Shown here: one piece after another, positions 46,006-58,900 of the stretch | Numbering within the stretch: position 1 is the stretch's first letter | Layout: every line of letters begins with the position of its first letter | Source: Zelopaecilomyces penicillatus | Taxonomy: Eukaryota > Ascomycota > Sordariomycetes > Hypocreales > Pseudodiploosporaceae | Reading direction: 5' to 3' | Length of the DNA: 64,000 nt | Assembly (NCBI GenBank): GCA_005765155.1 | Contig: VCCP01000006.1 | Span: 260,501 to 324,500 of the forward strand | Translations under genes and position numbers: made by a program | Notes under the pieces: model-generated | What the model was told of the DNA's origin: nothing | Databases searched by the model: none | The model's input: only the letters and a program-made list of their open reading frames with translations

Positions 46006-47364
46006 CTACGCCTTGTATCCCACCGCGCGCACCTCCTCATCCAAAGGCAAAATATGCGGCAGCGGTCCCACCGGCGTGATAGCAAACGGATTCAACTGCG
46101 TATGGCTACGCGTATAGTGCCACTTAATGTGGTCAAACTCAGTCGTCTCCTTGAATGCCGGCTGCGTCCAGTACAGGTTACGCATCCACTTGTTGATGTG
46201 AGGGTATCCCGAGCGGATGTCGCGAATGTTGCACTTGAAGTGCTGCACGTAGACGGGGTCGAAGCGGATCAGCGTGACGTACCTAAAAAATTATCATGGA
46301 GAGTTAGCTTTTTTCCTCATGGTGTGGGAAAGGGATGCGCGCGCAAACTTACAGTCGAATGTCCACTTCGGTGAGGGTCTTGCCCAGGTAGTATGGGTCG
46401 TCCTTGTGCTCGCCGAGGTGCTTCTCAACTCTGTCCAGAGCCTCAAACAGCGCCACAACGTTCTTCTCATAGGCTTCAGCTGTGCTGGCAAAACCAGACT
46501 TGTAAACGCCGTTGTTGATCAGGTCATAGGTCCACTCGTGGATTCCTTCAATCTCACTCCTCAGCTCCTCGGGGTAGATCTGAACAGCTTTGTACTTCTC
46601 ATCAATCAGGTCGTCAAACTGCAACGTTTCTCTGTTAGCCACCTCATAAATATTAGCAATAGAAAGGGCGCTTACCTCTGATCCGAGCATTCGGATAATC
46701 TCGCTGCTCTCGTTGCTGACAATCTGCTTCGTCTTCTTGTCGTACAAGAGAGGAACAGTGAATCGGCCGGCATACTCCTTCTCAGACTCAAAGTAGACAT
46801 CTCGCAGGTGAGTGAAGCCTTCGTGGCCTTCAATCGGGTCAGGAATGACATTCTCGCCGGGCTCCTTCTCGTCCTTGGTGACGAAGCGCCAGCCCTTGGA
46901 TCCCAGGTGCCAGTGCACGACGGAATAGGTGATGATGTCTTCGAGGCCCTTGAGCTTTCTCGTGATTAATGTGCGATGCGCCTGTCCAAGCATCAGCCAT
47001 CTCATTCAATCTTTATTGGTGAAGAATGAGGCAAGGTTTTGAAAACACCAGTTGCATCATTCTTGATTCACACTCACCCATGGGCATGCATAGCTGACAT
47101 AGAGGTGATACCTCCCCTTCTCCGGCGGGAACTGCGCACCGCTCTCGCGCGAGATCCAGTTGCGGAACGAGCTGACCTGGCGCTTGAACTCGCCGCTCTT
47201 ATCATCGGGATGAACCCAGTCGGTAACCTTTGCAGCAGCCTACCAACAATCCCTTAAAATTAGGTACCAGATTCAATCCACACATACTCATTACGATGAC
47301 TCTTTGCAGCACAACTCCCTCGTCTGCCGTAGATCGTTGTCTTGAGTGCGTAGTAACTCACCAT
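46006..47364 (-). CDS. Xi/omega-class glutathione transferase (S-glutathionyl-hydroquinone reductase)
   Basis: Five exons, 47364-47362, 47239-47078, 46981-46676, 46618-46353 and 46282-46006, give 337 residues. Exon 1 contains only the ATG, followed directly by GTGAGT. The fourth exon is separated by a 57 bp intron with a GGCTAAC branch that can be read through. Family marks are YVSYACPWAHRTLITRKLKG with the catalytic Cys53, VPLLYDKKTKQIVSNESSEI, and a C-terminal helical domain with TLTEVDIRLYVTLIRFD. This is the yeast ECM4/GTO-like, bacterial YqjG-like family. It reduces glutathionylated quinones and related conjugates with glutathione. Every splice join restores conserved sequence, so the model is well supported. 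Confidence 0.93.
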
Positions 47365-48277
47365 TTTGAAGTGGGGTTTGTTGAACAGCAGTGAGCTCTG
47401 TGTAGTAGTGTATTGCCGAATCGCGCGGGGAAGTGCACCACTATTGCTATTATAGCTCCGGCTCGATGCGTAATTGTGTATTATCGAAAGTCGCAAAGAC
47501 TGTTTCCCGAAAATATTCAAGTTTGTATTCACTGATCGAGGTCCTACTCGCTGTAATATCGTCATTGATAAATAAAAATCTTTCCGAACCATCCGCCAGA
47601 ATTCTCAAGGCGCCCTGCCCGCCATTTATACAACTGATCTTTTTTTCGCCTAGCAACCTTACCCCATGCAGTAGCTCGGTGCAAGGCGAACCCCCGAGCC
47701 CCGATTAGCTTAGTACCATGGGAGCTTGGGCGTGCTGCAAGATGGTGACAAAGGCCTGACCTAAGCATCGCCATGTTGATATGTAAGGCGACCCCTCATT
47801 CCCCCCCCTCCGTGCCCTTTTGCAGTGTCAGCAATCCAATGGCTTGGGCCAGCTACTCCAGACCTAGGTGGTCTTGGCACGCATTGCTAATGGTGACGTA
47901 AAGCAAAGTTTATGAGCAGCCCAACCCACAGTACTCTTCATGTTAACCACAACTCTTTGTCATCAGCAACACTAGGTTGACCAGTTGTGATGTCGTTGGC
48001 CATTGGTTTCACAAATTGAAGAAAACCAACGACGTAGCTCATATTTAGTTCAGACATTACCAATGAATCTTTCTCATTCTTACAGTTTCTTCGTAATGCG
48101 GAAAGGTCATACAAGTTAGCCTCAAGATGATCTGACCACAAGCAAAATCATCACAAATAGCCCATTGTAATCTATTTATGCGACTTAGATCTTGGCCGTC
48201 GACTGATTATCATACTAAACAAACAGGCCTGTACAAATACTTTGCTCCTACTGTGGCTATTTCCTCTGTATCCTTGC
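47365..48277. other. Intergenic region between GST and UBA1 3' end
   Basis: 900 bp holding the GST promoter and the UBA1 3' UTR. No other gene was recognised. Confidence 0.4.
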
Positions 48278-51200
48278 TCATTGCACTCTGACTTTGATAT
48301 AAGGCACCTCAACATCCTCCTCATCCATATCCTCTGCCACAATCTCGAATATCAACTCCTTTTGGTGTGATGGAATCGGCTTCTTGGAGATGGTCTCGAC
48401 CAGCGTGCTAAGCTTCATAGCATAACGATCCTTGAGCTTTGCAGGTGGGAAGAAGCTTGCATACAAAAGACTGACGCCAGAGCTAAGCATGCTGACGCTG
48501 AGCCCCTTCTTCTCAAAGAAATCGAGAAGCTCCTTCAGTGTAATATTGTCCACCTCAAAGCGGTCCCAGATCTTGTCCAGGGTCACCTTGCCCTCAGGGC
48601 CCTTGTACTCAACCTTGGGGCTGGCAATAGGCTCACTGAATCCAAAGAATGGCAGTGCAAGGTTGATGAAGCCGTTCTTGTATTGCTCTAGATCCTTCTT
48701 TCCATCAATGACCTTGTAGAGCTCAAAGACCACCAATCCAGTCACCAAAGCCGTTGTAGTGGCAATGGCGGGAATGATCTTGCCGGCAATGAACTTGGTC
48801 TTGTGGCGGTCCGCTGGTTCGATCTTGTAATTTTCAGCTCGCAGGTTGCTGCAGGCCGTGATGAAGTCGATGTGGTAATTTGAGTCATCATCCTTTTCGA
48901 AATCCACTGGCTGCAGCTGGAAACCTGACAGAGTGCTAGGAAGGGGAATGCTGGCAGTGATCTGGTTCAGTTCATCGGTGTCATCAAAGCTGCTCGCATT
49001 AGGATCCTGCACCTTTAGTTAGCGGAAGACTCTCATATCCTGAAAATAGTAGGGGCGCTTTATAAACTTACTGGCTCCTTGTCATCCGCCTGAATCTTGA
49101 CATTGGCGTCTGGCGAAAAGTCGGGCACAATAATATTCTCCAGCTCTCGCAAATAAATTGATCTATCGTTTCCTGGAGACTTGATGTTGAAGTTGAAAGC
49201 ATGCAAGTTTGCAGCCGAAACGATGAAACCAAAGTGAGTGGGGTTGTTAGGATCAAATTTGAGGGCATCCGGTGCTCGCTTGGGTCCAGACCAGAAAAGC
49301 GTGCCGCCAGACGTAGTAGTATCTTTGGGGAAGTTGTACAGCAGCTGCTGGACCTTGTTGGCAAACTCGGTTTCAAACAGCATACGTGCCCAGGCAATGC
49401 AGTCCTCAAAGGTTCGAGGCCTCTCTGTTGTCAGAAAGTTGCGGATTGTCTCCAATGTTTCTTTCTGGTTTCCACCTTGCTTGAACGTCGTCTCCAGGAA
49501 ATTGGGCTGGGTCAGGTAAAGATTGACAGTCTGTGGCGCCTTGACAAAGCACTTCTCAAACATGTACTCCTTGGACCACGCAATTGTGTGCTCGATCCGG
49601 TTAGGGAAGCTTCGGATTGTGCACATGGGGAACTCCTTCTCGGGAGGATCTTGGGAAGACGAGTAAGACTCTGTCAAATGTGGCAACACAACTTGTGTAT
49701 TTCCTTTGGTGCCGAGTGTGCCACTCTCCAGCAAGGGCTTGCGGAAGAAGACACAACGCCGGTCAACATAGGTCCTTGCCTCCACGTTGTCCAGGGCGTT
49801 GGTAACGCCATCGAGCCCCGCCCAAAATGTCTCGTTGAAAACACTTTCGGTATCAGCGCTGACTCTATCCCTCATTGTTTCAATATGACCGTCCAAATCA
49901 GGGTTCATTCGCTGCACCGCTCTCGCGGCACAATCGCTCTTCATACTTCCGACATCTGCGGCACGGAAAAGAAACTGCCGATTCAGGTTGCTCCTCTCAA
50001 TAGAATCCATGTCTGTCACATAAAGCTTTCCTTTGGGACCTGTACCTAAGCCCATCATGGCCCAGTTCTTGAGCATCTCGCAACCAATTGCACCAGCGCC
50101 AACAAGAAACTGTGTCAAGTTTGCAATCTTGTCCTGGTATTCCGTTCCAAAGACAGCAATCTGCCCATCATAACGAGATCCAATGGGTTTGCAGAGCTCA
50201 GGAGTTCTCCTAGTTTCAGTTGGAAGAGATTCAAGGGAGTCAAAGTACATCCATTGATTGATGGGCTGGAACTTGCCCGACACTGCCTTGAGGACTTCTT
50301 GTGCAGTGATGCCACCAAAAAACGCTGCCATAGGGCTGATGTCGCCAGTCGCTTGATAACTGAGCTCCTTGAGAATCTTCTCGTCAATCTCAATATCAAG
50401 CCCTTCGTCCTTTGCAAATGCCTTGGATGCTTCAATAATCACAATAGCATCCTTCTCATCCATGGGGCCGGGCAGCCGCTTGTGAGAAACTTGAAACGCG
50501 TGCAGCGCTTGGAACCCAAGATGGAGCTGCTGAGGCCTGTCGAATTTGGCAAAATCCGAAATGACATATTCCGGTGCCTTCAGAGACTCTGTGAAGCTCT
50601 TGAAATTGACAATTGTTGGCATCTTGACTTGTTGGTACTGGCCACCCCGTTGATACTGGCCAAGGCCGGATACGTCGCCAATTGAAAATGTGTATGGGCC
50701 CTTAACCGTGATTTTACGAGGTTCGCATCCATTCAAGCCCTCCATTCCTTCAATTTCTGAAAAGGTAACGTAGTCGCCGTCCTCCAGGCCATGTCTAGTC
50801 TCATCCAGAGCAGACACCAGGCCTTCCTCATCGATACCGGCAACAATTCCGTTTAGAGGTGTCTCCCCAGTAGCATCGATAACGGTGAATTTATCTCCGA
50901 AATCACAGAAGATTGAGCCGAAGAGGCCAAAAGTGTCAGCAACGACAATGTAGATGCCTTTAGAGTGGCAGTAGTCGGCGATGGTCTTCTGGGATTGAAT
51001 CGGTACGTTTGTCAAAACCACGATCTGGTATTTGTCGAACTGGGAGAGGTTATCCTCGAGCCTATCGCAAATATCAGTGACACTTTGTCCAAAACAGTTG
51101 ATTCGCAATCAAATATCAGGCTACATACCCAGCAGACTGGTGGACCTTGACAGGAGTATAAGCATTTAATTCTGCCACTCGTGGCGCTGTAACCTCATCT

Positions 51201-51665
51201 CTTGGCTTCCCAATATCACTGGGTGTAAGAAAGAACTGGGATGATAAATCTGCAAGCAAAACTGGTGCGGGGTCGTAAACGGTGAGGCTTTTGACACCAG
51301 CAAGAGCAATGTTCTTGGCGATTTCAACACCAAGACCTTTAAGACCCACAATCAAAACGTTTGAAGCGCCCATGCGCCTCATAGCCTCGTGACCCAGGAC
51401 ATAGAGCTGTCGGCTGTAGAGTGACTCGTCGATCTCCGTATTTCCGACGACAGACTTGTCGACTTGGATCCTGGTCGCGAGATCGACCTCGGGTAGCTTG
51501 GAGCCCTAGAAAGGAGAAAGGAGAGCTTCGGTTAGAGCTTTGTTATCGGAGAAGGGCAAACAGGCAACGGGTTGTGGAGATTTGATGCGCGATGGATGGA
51601 TAGCAGACTGAAGGCCATGACGCCGGGATGAAAGACGCAAACAAGACAGAGAAGCTTACATCCAT
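48278..51665 (-). CDS. UBA1: Ubiquitin-activating enzyme E1
   Basis: Exons 51665-51660, 51505-51129, 51082-49072 and 49012-48278 give at least 1042 residues. The introns (154, 46 and 59 bp) have GTAAGC, GTATGT and GTAAGT donors, and all joins stay in frame. The inactive adenylation half starts with DESLYSRQLYVLGHEAMRRM and IVGLKGLGVEIAKNIALAG. The active half has VGAGAIGCEMLKNWAMMGLG with the ATP-binding glycines. The catalytic Cys lies in FPMCTIRSFPN, and a ubiquitin-fold domain ends the protein. The enzyme adenylates ubiquitin and hands it to E2 enzymes. The frame is open upstream of ATG 51665 and encodes a basic RKRKLSSGE stretch, so the true start may be further upstream, as a nuclear-targeting N-terminus. 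Confidence 0.93.
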
Positions 51666-53130
51666 GGCTCGTTTGGTTTCAGGTTGCGATTCTCCGCTGG
51701 AGAGCTTTCGCTTCCGCAGCGTGCCCGAACTAGGCGACGACGGAATTTTGAAGATGGTAATCCAGCACCAAGGTCGAGCTTCACCCCCACCAAGATGCTG
51801 AGCTGGGCGTAGGAGGAGCTTGCAGAGGGTATAGCAGTCGCTTTGGGAGCCTCTGGCAGCAGCTGTGGTGATGGTTGAGCAAAAGTGTCGTCGAAGTGAA
51901 GACTGCGAGATGTATCCAAATTGTCACCTGCAGGAGGATTGGGGCAGGCTCTGATCGGTAAGCAGGGAGGATGAGGCTGTGTGCTTGTGTGCAGTGTGTT
52001 GGCCCCGTGCATGAGGTACACCTGCCTGTGTGACCTTCTGATGAATGAGGATTGATGAGGTAATGCGGTGACTTTGATGTCTGTTCACAGCGAGGCAGAA
52101 AGGAGGGGCAACAAGGCGGGGCGATGAGTGGGGACGTCCAGAAAGCAGCGGAAACGCCCCTCACTTCTCAGGCAGCATAGCAGGCAGGACAAGAGCGAGT
52201 ATTCTCTTACAAAATACCGTATTAGATGTGTTTCTTGTCTCAAAGGAATTCATCTTGATAATCTTGTCATCTATGATCTATGGTCCATGTCATCATCAAA
52301 AGAACCATAGAAAAAGGCCATTTGATAAAGCGGCTAGCATATTCGGCCCCGCAATTCCACACAGTAATTATATACATTCCCATCAGGACAGGAAGATAGC
52401 TTACCCTAGACCGTTCTCGGTCCCAAGAAAATCCAAACTCTCAAAGTGTTGTTGGTTCGTCAACAAGAACACCTTGTCGCGCCTGGTTCCGCTAGAAAAG
52501 TGGATACAAAAACAACGTCAAAGGAGAAACAAGAACACAGTAAGAATACTGAAGTGTAAAAGTTGTCCAAGAGGCGGAGGAGAGGGGATAATTGTTGAGC
52601 AAAATGCAATGTTCATGTGAGAGACACAAATTCGGTGTCAATTTACACGTTACCTTTAAGCATATTTTCTATTTATCAATTGAGTTATAGCTACTGGGGT
52701 ATTGTATTTCTGGATTGGTGTTTTCCCCCGTCAGGCATGACTTTGCGGATGGAAAGCTACGTGAGGGCTACTTACATCACTTCAGTGGTGTTGACGGAAT
52801 TATCTACCATAGTAGATAGCCGTTGTAATAACAGAACGCGTCGGGAGAAATTCACCCAAGAGAGAAACTAGCTGTTTTCACTGCTTGATAATGTCACCAG
52901 GGACACAAAACACATGCGACATCTAGGCTTGCATCGATTGTCTGCTTACTACAACATCATGTTTTTTTCTTCTATCCAAGAAAGTATTTGCTGCTCATAA
53001 CTACCTAATTGCCTGTGTAAATGTATTTTGGCTTCTCCCAACTCAAACCCCTGAAATGCTAAATGAACAGAGCAGAAGATTTAGAGAAGACTTGGTCTGA
53101 CAAGAACTGTGACCTAAGATGAAGGCTCCT
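51666..53130. other. UBA1 upstream region and FKBP-A 3' flank
   Basis: 1.46 kb. The part next to UBA1 (51666-52180) may hold its true first exon and a 5' intron. A tiny candidate exon (ATG 52178, ending 52165) would join in phase to an acceptor at 51730. The rest is AT-rich with no gene recognised. Confidence 0.35.
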
Positions 53131-53850
53131 TTATGAGAACGCCATGAGTTCAATCTCGCTGTTGGAACAATTATCAGTAAAACTTCACCAAAGATACCCC
53201 GTAATTGTCTGTTCAGTAAAAGGGGGCACGGTAAGACTTACAACAGCAAGTCAGAATTTGCAGGAATCATGACATTCCCATGTTTATCTGTAAATGCGCT
53301 TTAACAGTATGATCTGTTAGCTGTAATTGATCGTTGACGAGATACTGTAGCCAGCCCCAATTGGGACTCTATCCAGAGCCAAGGAGGTGCTAGAACTTAC
53401 CGAGCGCCATATGCGTCGTCGCTATTTGTAAATGTGAGCTATTTGTCCCAGCAGTGTAAAGGTGGAATAGTGTGCGCAGTACCTGGATATATCAAGCAAG
53501 GCTTTTTCACCTATTTTCATGCCGACAACTCCTTTGTCCCAGCCTGTGTCTTGTTAGTAAACGTAGGATTTCTAAAGGAATGTATGCAGCACCTGGGATG
53601 AGTCCCTTCACACCAAGCTTGGCCGTAAGTGGTGAATTAATGTCGTGGCTGGAGTCAAACCTTTTTGAAAAATAAAATTTAGCCATGAACATACATTAAT
53701 GAATAAACTTGCTGAAGTTACATACCTAGATCCGCGGTTATCTGGCTTGGAAGTGTCTTTGACCCAACCTGTATAATGCATCTGGATCGTATTTCCAGCC
53801 TGGCATCCGGTGCCGGTGCCTTCTTTGAGGATAGTCTTGGTGAAAACCAT
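53131..53850 (-). CDS. FKBP12-like peptidyl-prolyl isomerase, copy A
   Basis: Six exons: 53850-53726, 53660-53593, 53543-53483, 53421-53401, 53298-53242 and 53158-53131, giving 119 residues. Introns are 49-102 bp and all phases agree. Exon 4 is only 21 bp. Rapamycin/FK506-pocket residues of the family are visible: Tyr in MHYTGW, Phe-Asp in RFDSS, Trp in PGWDKG, Tyr in DAYGAR, and the final FEIELM strand. The fifth exon is 15 bp longer than in copy B, giving RAFTDKHGN where classical FKBPs have a shorter bulge. It probably catalyses proline isomerisation in the cytosol. It is a paralogue of the gene at 54895. Confidence 0.85.
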
Positions 53851-54159
53851 GGTGGCAATTTGGTCAGTAATGGCTATTCAGGAAACAGAGGAACTTTCTG
53901 TGGTCCAGGAACTTTGGTGTCAAGGAAGGGTGAAGGAAACCTTTCCAAAGAGATGAGATAACGTGCCCAGCGGGGTAGGCATTTCTACATAAAGAGGGGG
54001 AATAATAAATTCTGACGATTTCATGGACATGGCTTGGTGCTACCACCCAATTCGGATTAGGTTCTGCATGATCGACCACCCTTCATGCTTTCGTCACTTC
54101 CATAATGAACGACATAGAAGGAATTGCATACAGGAAACTACAGCCTGAGAAGACTTCGT
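53851..54159. promoter_or_regulatory. Upstream region of FKBP-A, duplicated
   Basis: About 310 bp between the FKBP-A start and the stop-equivalent of the NLR relic. It aligns with the region upstream of FKBP-B; shared words include a CCAGCGGGG block, ATAAAGAGGGG, and GGCTTGGTGCTACCAC versus GGCGTGGTGCCACCAG. The promoter was therefore copied with the gene. Confidence 0.65.
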
Positions 54160-54840
54160 TCATGGCCGCATGCCTTTCCATATCACTTGCCCCAAACCAC
54201 GCCCTATTACAATGTGCGACCCGAATACAGCTGATGTAGTAGGCCGAAGGCTGGGTGGCAGCCATAGCATCTTTTTTAAGCCCCACATTATCCATTCGCT
54301 ATTAGCGCTAAGACCAATTCCTTGCCGCAAAAACTCATGTCTAGATCTATAGTCATCGCCTCCTTCAGTTGCTGAGAGTTTGGTAGTAGTGGATGGGTTT
54401 TGAAGTAAAGTGATAAAACCAATGGTTGTATGGAGTCATCTTGACCGCTGAGGCTTGCGATGCAAAGACCCGATGAGAAATCCCAGACACAAAACACCCA
54501 CAGAAGTCTGTCCAGTTAGCAAGGCAACCATAGTTCCATGTGGCACACTGAACGCCAGCACCACTCAGAAGACCGACATTCACAAACCAACGACGAAGCT
54601 CACCCTAGGCCCATCATTGTGGGGACAGCAAGGAGAAACAAAGATCTGTTGGTTGTCATCATTATCACTGGCTATTTCAACGTCGGGTCTTCTTCATTCT
54701 ATAACGTCTTCTTACTTGTCACTAAATCAAGCGCATAGATCTGCCTGACTTCTCCGTGATTAGGCGCTACAGCTAGAGTAACGAAGCATATACTGGTATC
54801 ATTAATGCTCAGACTCAGATGGACCCTTTTTGACGCTTTG
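54160..54840 (-). pseudogene. Relic of a NACHT-WD40 gene C-terminus
   Basis: The minus-strand translation carries GEWIMWGLKKMLWLPPSLRP followed by GSHIVIGRGLG, matching GEWILRDSEKLLWLPYSHRP and GSHIALGTNLG at the end of the intact NLR at 55925. Nucleotide similarity is also visible (54230-54330 against 55985-56095). A WD40-like VWDFSSGLCIASL lies further upstream. The region is broken by stops and frame changes and has no NACHT part. The 5' limit near 54840 is approximate. It lies directly between FKBP-A and FKBP-B. Confidence 0.8.
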
Positions 54841-54894
54841 CCGTGGGATAAAAATTAGCACCAGCGTCAACAGTCAATTTCAAATTGCTTCCAA

Positions 54895-55596
54895 CTAGTT
54901 GATTTTAATGAGTTCCACCTCGCTATGAGTTAGAAAACAGTTAGTCTTGTTGCATCGAAGTCAATACCACAGCCTGTTTTAGTCAAAAAGCACATCCTGC
55001 AGACTTACAAGAGCAAGATGGCATTTGGAGGAATACGGGGTGGGTATCCACTTCAAAGGTAGATTGGTTAGCCATGATGATTTCCAGTCAGACCTTGTAG
55101 TCAACCACACTTCCTAGTTAAACCAGTTCTGTAGTAGCAGAATACTTACCCAGGGCCATATGCAAACTCGCTGTTATGAACGTGTGAGCTTCATGCTTCT
55201 GGCTGCAAATGGGGAATATAGTGTGTGCAGTACCTGGATATGTCTAGCAAAGCTTTTTCACCAACTTTCATGACCACAATTCCTTGATCCCATCCTGAAT
55301 TCGTTAATAATAGGCCGCTTATAATTAGGGGAATGCCAGTTTTACCTTTAATAACTTGACCTTTACCAAGTACAACTTTGAATGGGCGTTCAAGATTCTC
55401 GTTTATATCAAATCTTGGAAGAAAACAGATAAGCCATGACTATAGATGCTCGGCCAATATGCTATACATACAGCTTTCCTTTATTTTCGGGCTGGGAATT
55501 ATCTTTGAACCAGCCCTTGTACAACATGGAGACACTGTCATCTTCTTTGCATTCGACGCCGGTACCCTCGTGGAGGATAGTCTTGGTGACACTCAT
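54895..55596 (-). CDS. FKBP12-like peptidyl-prolyl isomerase, copy B
   Basis: Six exons: 55596-55472, 55413-55346, 55294-55234, 55170-55150, 55050-55009 and 54922-54895, giving 114 residues. Exons 1, 2, 3, 4 and 6 have exactly the same lengths as in copy A (125, 68, 61, 21 and 28 bp). The protein begins with VTKTILHEGTG. It shows the FKBP pocket residues: Tyr in MLYKGW, Phe-Asp in LFDINE, VIKGWD, and Tyr in FAYGPGGYPP. It ends with the classical IPPNAILLFEVELIKIN. This copy is closer to canonical FKBP12 than copy A. Its start lies about 330 bp downstream of the NLR stop, on the same strand. Confidence 0.87.
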
Positions 55597-55924
55597 GATA
55601 GGAATGTGTAATGATAAGCTGTCGGGAATAGATAAGTACTGCTTGCGTTCAGAGTTTGATGTAGTGGAAGAATCTCAGAGCAGAGAAGGGGGGATGAATT
55701 CTCTTAAACAAAAGTAATTGGACGTGGCCAGCGGGGGCATAATGCGATTACATAACTTGATAAAGAGGGGCAGGCATGGCCATGTGCCTGTTGGAAAAGT
55801 AATGGCGTGGTGCCACCAGCTCCGAGTTGGGATTAGGCCCTCGGTGAGAGTCTGCCTAGGTGACCAAGCCGCAGCCCTCAGTAACATCCATTTCAATCAT
55901 GTCAGTGCGAGATTGTGGATTTGT
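55597..55924. promoter_or_regulatory. Upstream region of FKBP-B, 3' of the NLR
   Basis: This 328 bp spacer is similar to 53851-54159 upstream of FKBP-A. It must contain both the NLR terminator and the FKBP-B promoter. No element was identified. Confidence 0.5.
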
Positions 55925-58900
55925 CTATCGGATGCCTATGGAGGTGATTCTTCCCAGATTTGTACCAAGAGCAATATGTGAGCCGGCCACATCTGTTGCA
56001 CTGGGTCGGTGGCTGTATGGTAGCCACAAGAGCTTTTCCGAATCCCGTAAGATCCATTCACCATCAGTGCTTAGTCCAATCCCCTCCCGTTTGACTAAAC
56101 TGTTGGTATCAGTAGCTGAGTCTCCGCTATATTGAGACATGCATTGTCCCAGTACGAATGAGCCCACGTTTGTGTGAATACGTAACCCGCCGGCATCGAA
56201 TCTCAAGTGATTAACAAGGCGGCCAATGCCAACCTTATAGATACAATTTCCGGTTACCATATCCCATACCACAAGTCTTTGTTTGTGGCCTGTACTTTTA
56301 AGTGTTTCGGCGACTGCAAGTTTAGTGCTGTCAGGTGAGAAGTCGAGCGCGTGGACGGTTAGCTTTACGTCCGTTTCGTATAAGTTGGAATAATCACCCG
56401 TCGATGTGTTCCAGATCCTTATGTTCTGATCTGATACAGATAAGACCTTTGAACCATCAGGAGAGAAGGCAACTTTCCTGATTCCTTCGTTTGTGTCTCC
56501 GTATGTTGCGACACAAACATCAGAAGATATATCCCAAATTCGCAAACACACTGAATCGGGCATCCATGTTGTTACAATCCTCATTCCATCTGAAGAAAAG
56601 CTAGCACAAACATGGTCATTAAAACGTCTAGTATCCGTGTAGTTGTACGTTGAGATGGGCTTTCCATCAGTGGCACTCCAGACCGCCACTGCCCCACCCT
56701 CAAAGCCTGATACTAGTTTCTCTCCATCATAGGAGGACGTTATTGAACGAAGTGGGGCTCTGTGCAGTGGAGCCGTTTTGATGTAATCGCCAGTGTCTAC
56801 ATTCCAAATTCTGCGATTTGTAAAACAGACGCCATTACTAGAGAAGACAGCAGATCTGGGCCAACTTATGTGACCATTCACGCTAGCAGAGTGTTGGAAG
56901 TGTGTAGCCGATTGAGGAATCCTGTAGACGAGTGGGACCCATTCCAAAGGTTCATGTAATTCTTCTTTTGCGATATAACGGCCAGAGGCATCGCATATAT
57001 TGAGAGACCAGTCGCTCGCTGCCGATACAATTCGGCTCTGGTCGGGTGAAAACATCACCCATAAGGGTGTACCGCTCATCATATCGGAATTTCCTGCATA
57101 TGTCCCAGTATTGATATCCCAGACTTTTATAGTCCAGTCATCTGATGCAGATATAATACTTGAGCCATCTTTGGAAAACGCAATACTTTGGATGGCATTG
57201 TTATGACCATGTAATGTGCTCAAACAATCACCATTATGTGCATTCCAGAGTTTGATGGTATTATCGTGTGAAGCCGATGCAATAATAGTTCCATCAGGAG
57301 AATAGCAAATTGAAGTGATCACTTCAGAATGTCCAGCGATGGATGCAGTTTGTGCCCCCGTTGAAACATCCCATACGCTCATATACTGGACGTTAGTTGC
57401 GCTATCTCGTGGTGTTACACATGATAAGTGATTGCCGTCTGGAGAGAAAATCACTAAATCATATGCTTCTGGTTTAGGTACCGGTATCATGACAAATTCG
57501 TTTTGGCCAATATCCCAGACCTGAATGGTGGATAAATCTGAGCGCAACGCAATCTTCTGACTGTTTAGTGAGAACCCATAAAACTTGCTGTCTACTGATG
57601 TGAGAGCAGCACAGGTGGCAATATGCTTGCCGCCTATGATGTCCCATACATCCAACGTGAAGTCACTTGAGATGGACATGATTTTCATGCCATTGCGTGA
57701 GAATCTGATGTGTCTCACTCCACCTTTCTCAACCTCAAATGAGGCAACGCAGTGGCAAGTCTCCACATTCCAAATCTTCAATATCGAATCTCGTGATGCT
57801 GATGCGATGTATTTCCCATCGTACGAATGAACCGCGAGAGTTATATCATTCGAATGACCTCTAAACATTGAAGTACAGTCACCACTGCGAATGTCTCGGA
57901 GTTGGAGAATGTTGTCTAGAGCGGAAAGAAAGTTTGTGCCACAAGGAGAAACTTGAAAATATAGGTTTCCACTGAGTTCCCGCATTTCTTTCTCAATGGT
58001 GAGGAGACAAGCTGCTGTTGTTATATCCCAAATCTTTATGGATGAAGCTTCTGAAATGATTTTATCGCCCCCAGATGTTACCCTGACATTATGTACTCGA
58101 CGTTCGTTACCCTCAAGTGTCATCAAACATGGGTCCCAGTCCATATTCACCTGAGGTAATCTGGAAATCCAGGACGGAAAGTGATTTGTAAACTGTTTCC
58201 TAACGAGGCTTTTTTCCGGGGAGAATATCAAAACCGAAGAGTAAATCTGAAGAGGAGCTCTATCAATTATGGAAACATTGGCGAGAAGCACCCGTCTTGT
58301 ATCATGAACAAGGTTCGCGACTTGCTGACCTGCTGTCGACTGAGATTGTAAGTTAGTTTCATAGTTGTGAGAAACGAGTTAAGAACTTGACGTACATCTA
58401 ACAACGTTAGAAGGGAGTTTACCATTCCAAGGGCTTCGGATATTCTTCCAAGAAGAGTCAGTGCCTCTAGCCAGAATAGCAGCTTGGTACGCAAAAAGAC
58501 ATGCGTGGCATCGTCATCTTGTATCGTGTATTTGCCTTCTCGCAAGTGATGAACCCAATAGATGCACGCATACTGAATTTCTGGAAGTATACTGGATTCA
58601 ATGAGTTCCTGTGCAATATCAGATCGCATTGTGCCGGGAGCCTGAAGGCAGCACATGTCCTCTTTAAGATTGCCTTCCTTTGATAGCAGTTCAAGGCACT
58701 GTAACGCAAGCCTTGCATGTGTAGCCTTTTCATCGACCCAAAACGGGTACCGCTCCAGGTTCTTGCCCTTCTCTGGATCAAGTATAAAGTCACGGAAAGA
58801 GAGATGGAGTACTCTGATAGGAGTTCGCGTGTCTGAGGGAACTTTAAGTACTGAATGAAGAAGATCGAGTTGATCTTCAATGTCATCTGTCGGGACATCT

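Noticed and set aside
49201..50049. Plus-strand frame of 282 codons
   Set aside because: It is antisense to UBA1, with no motif.
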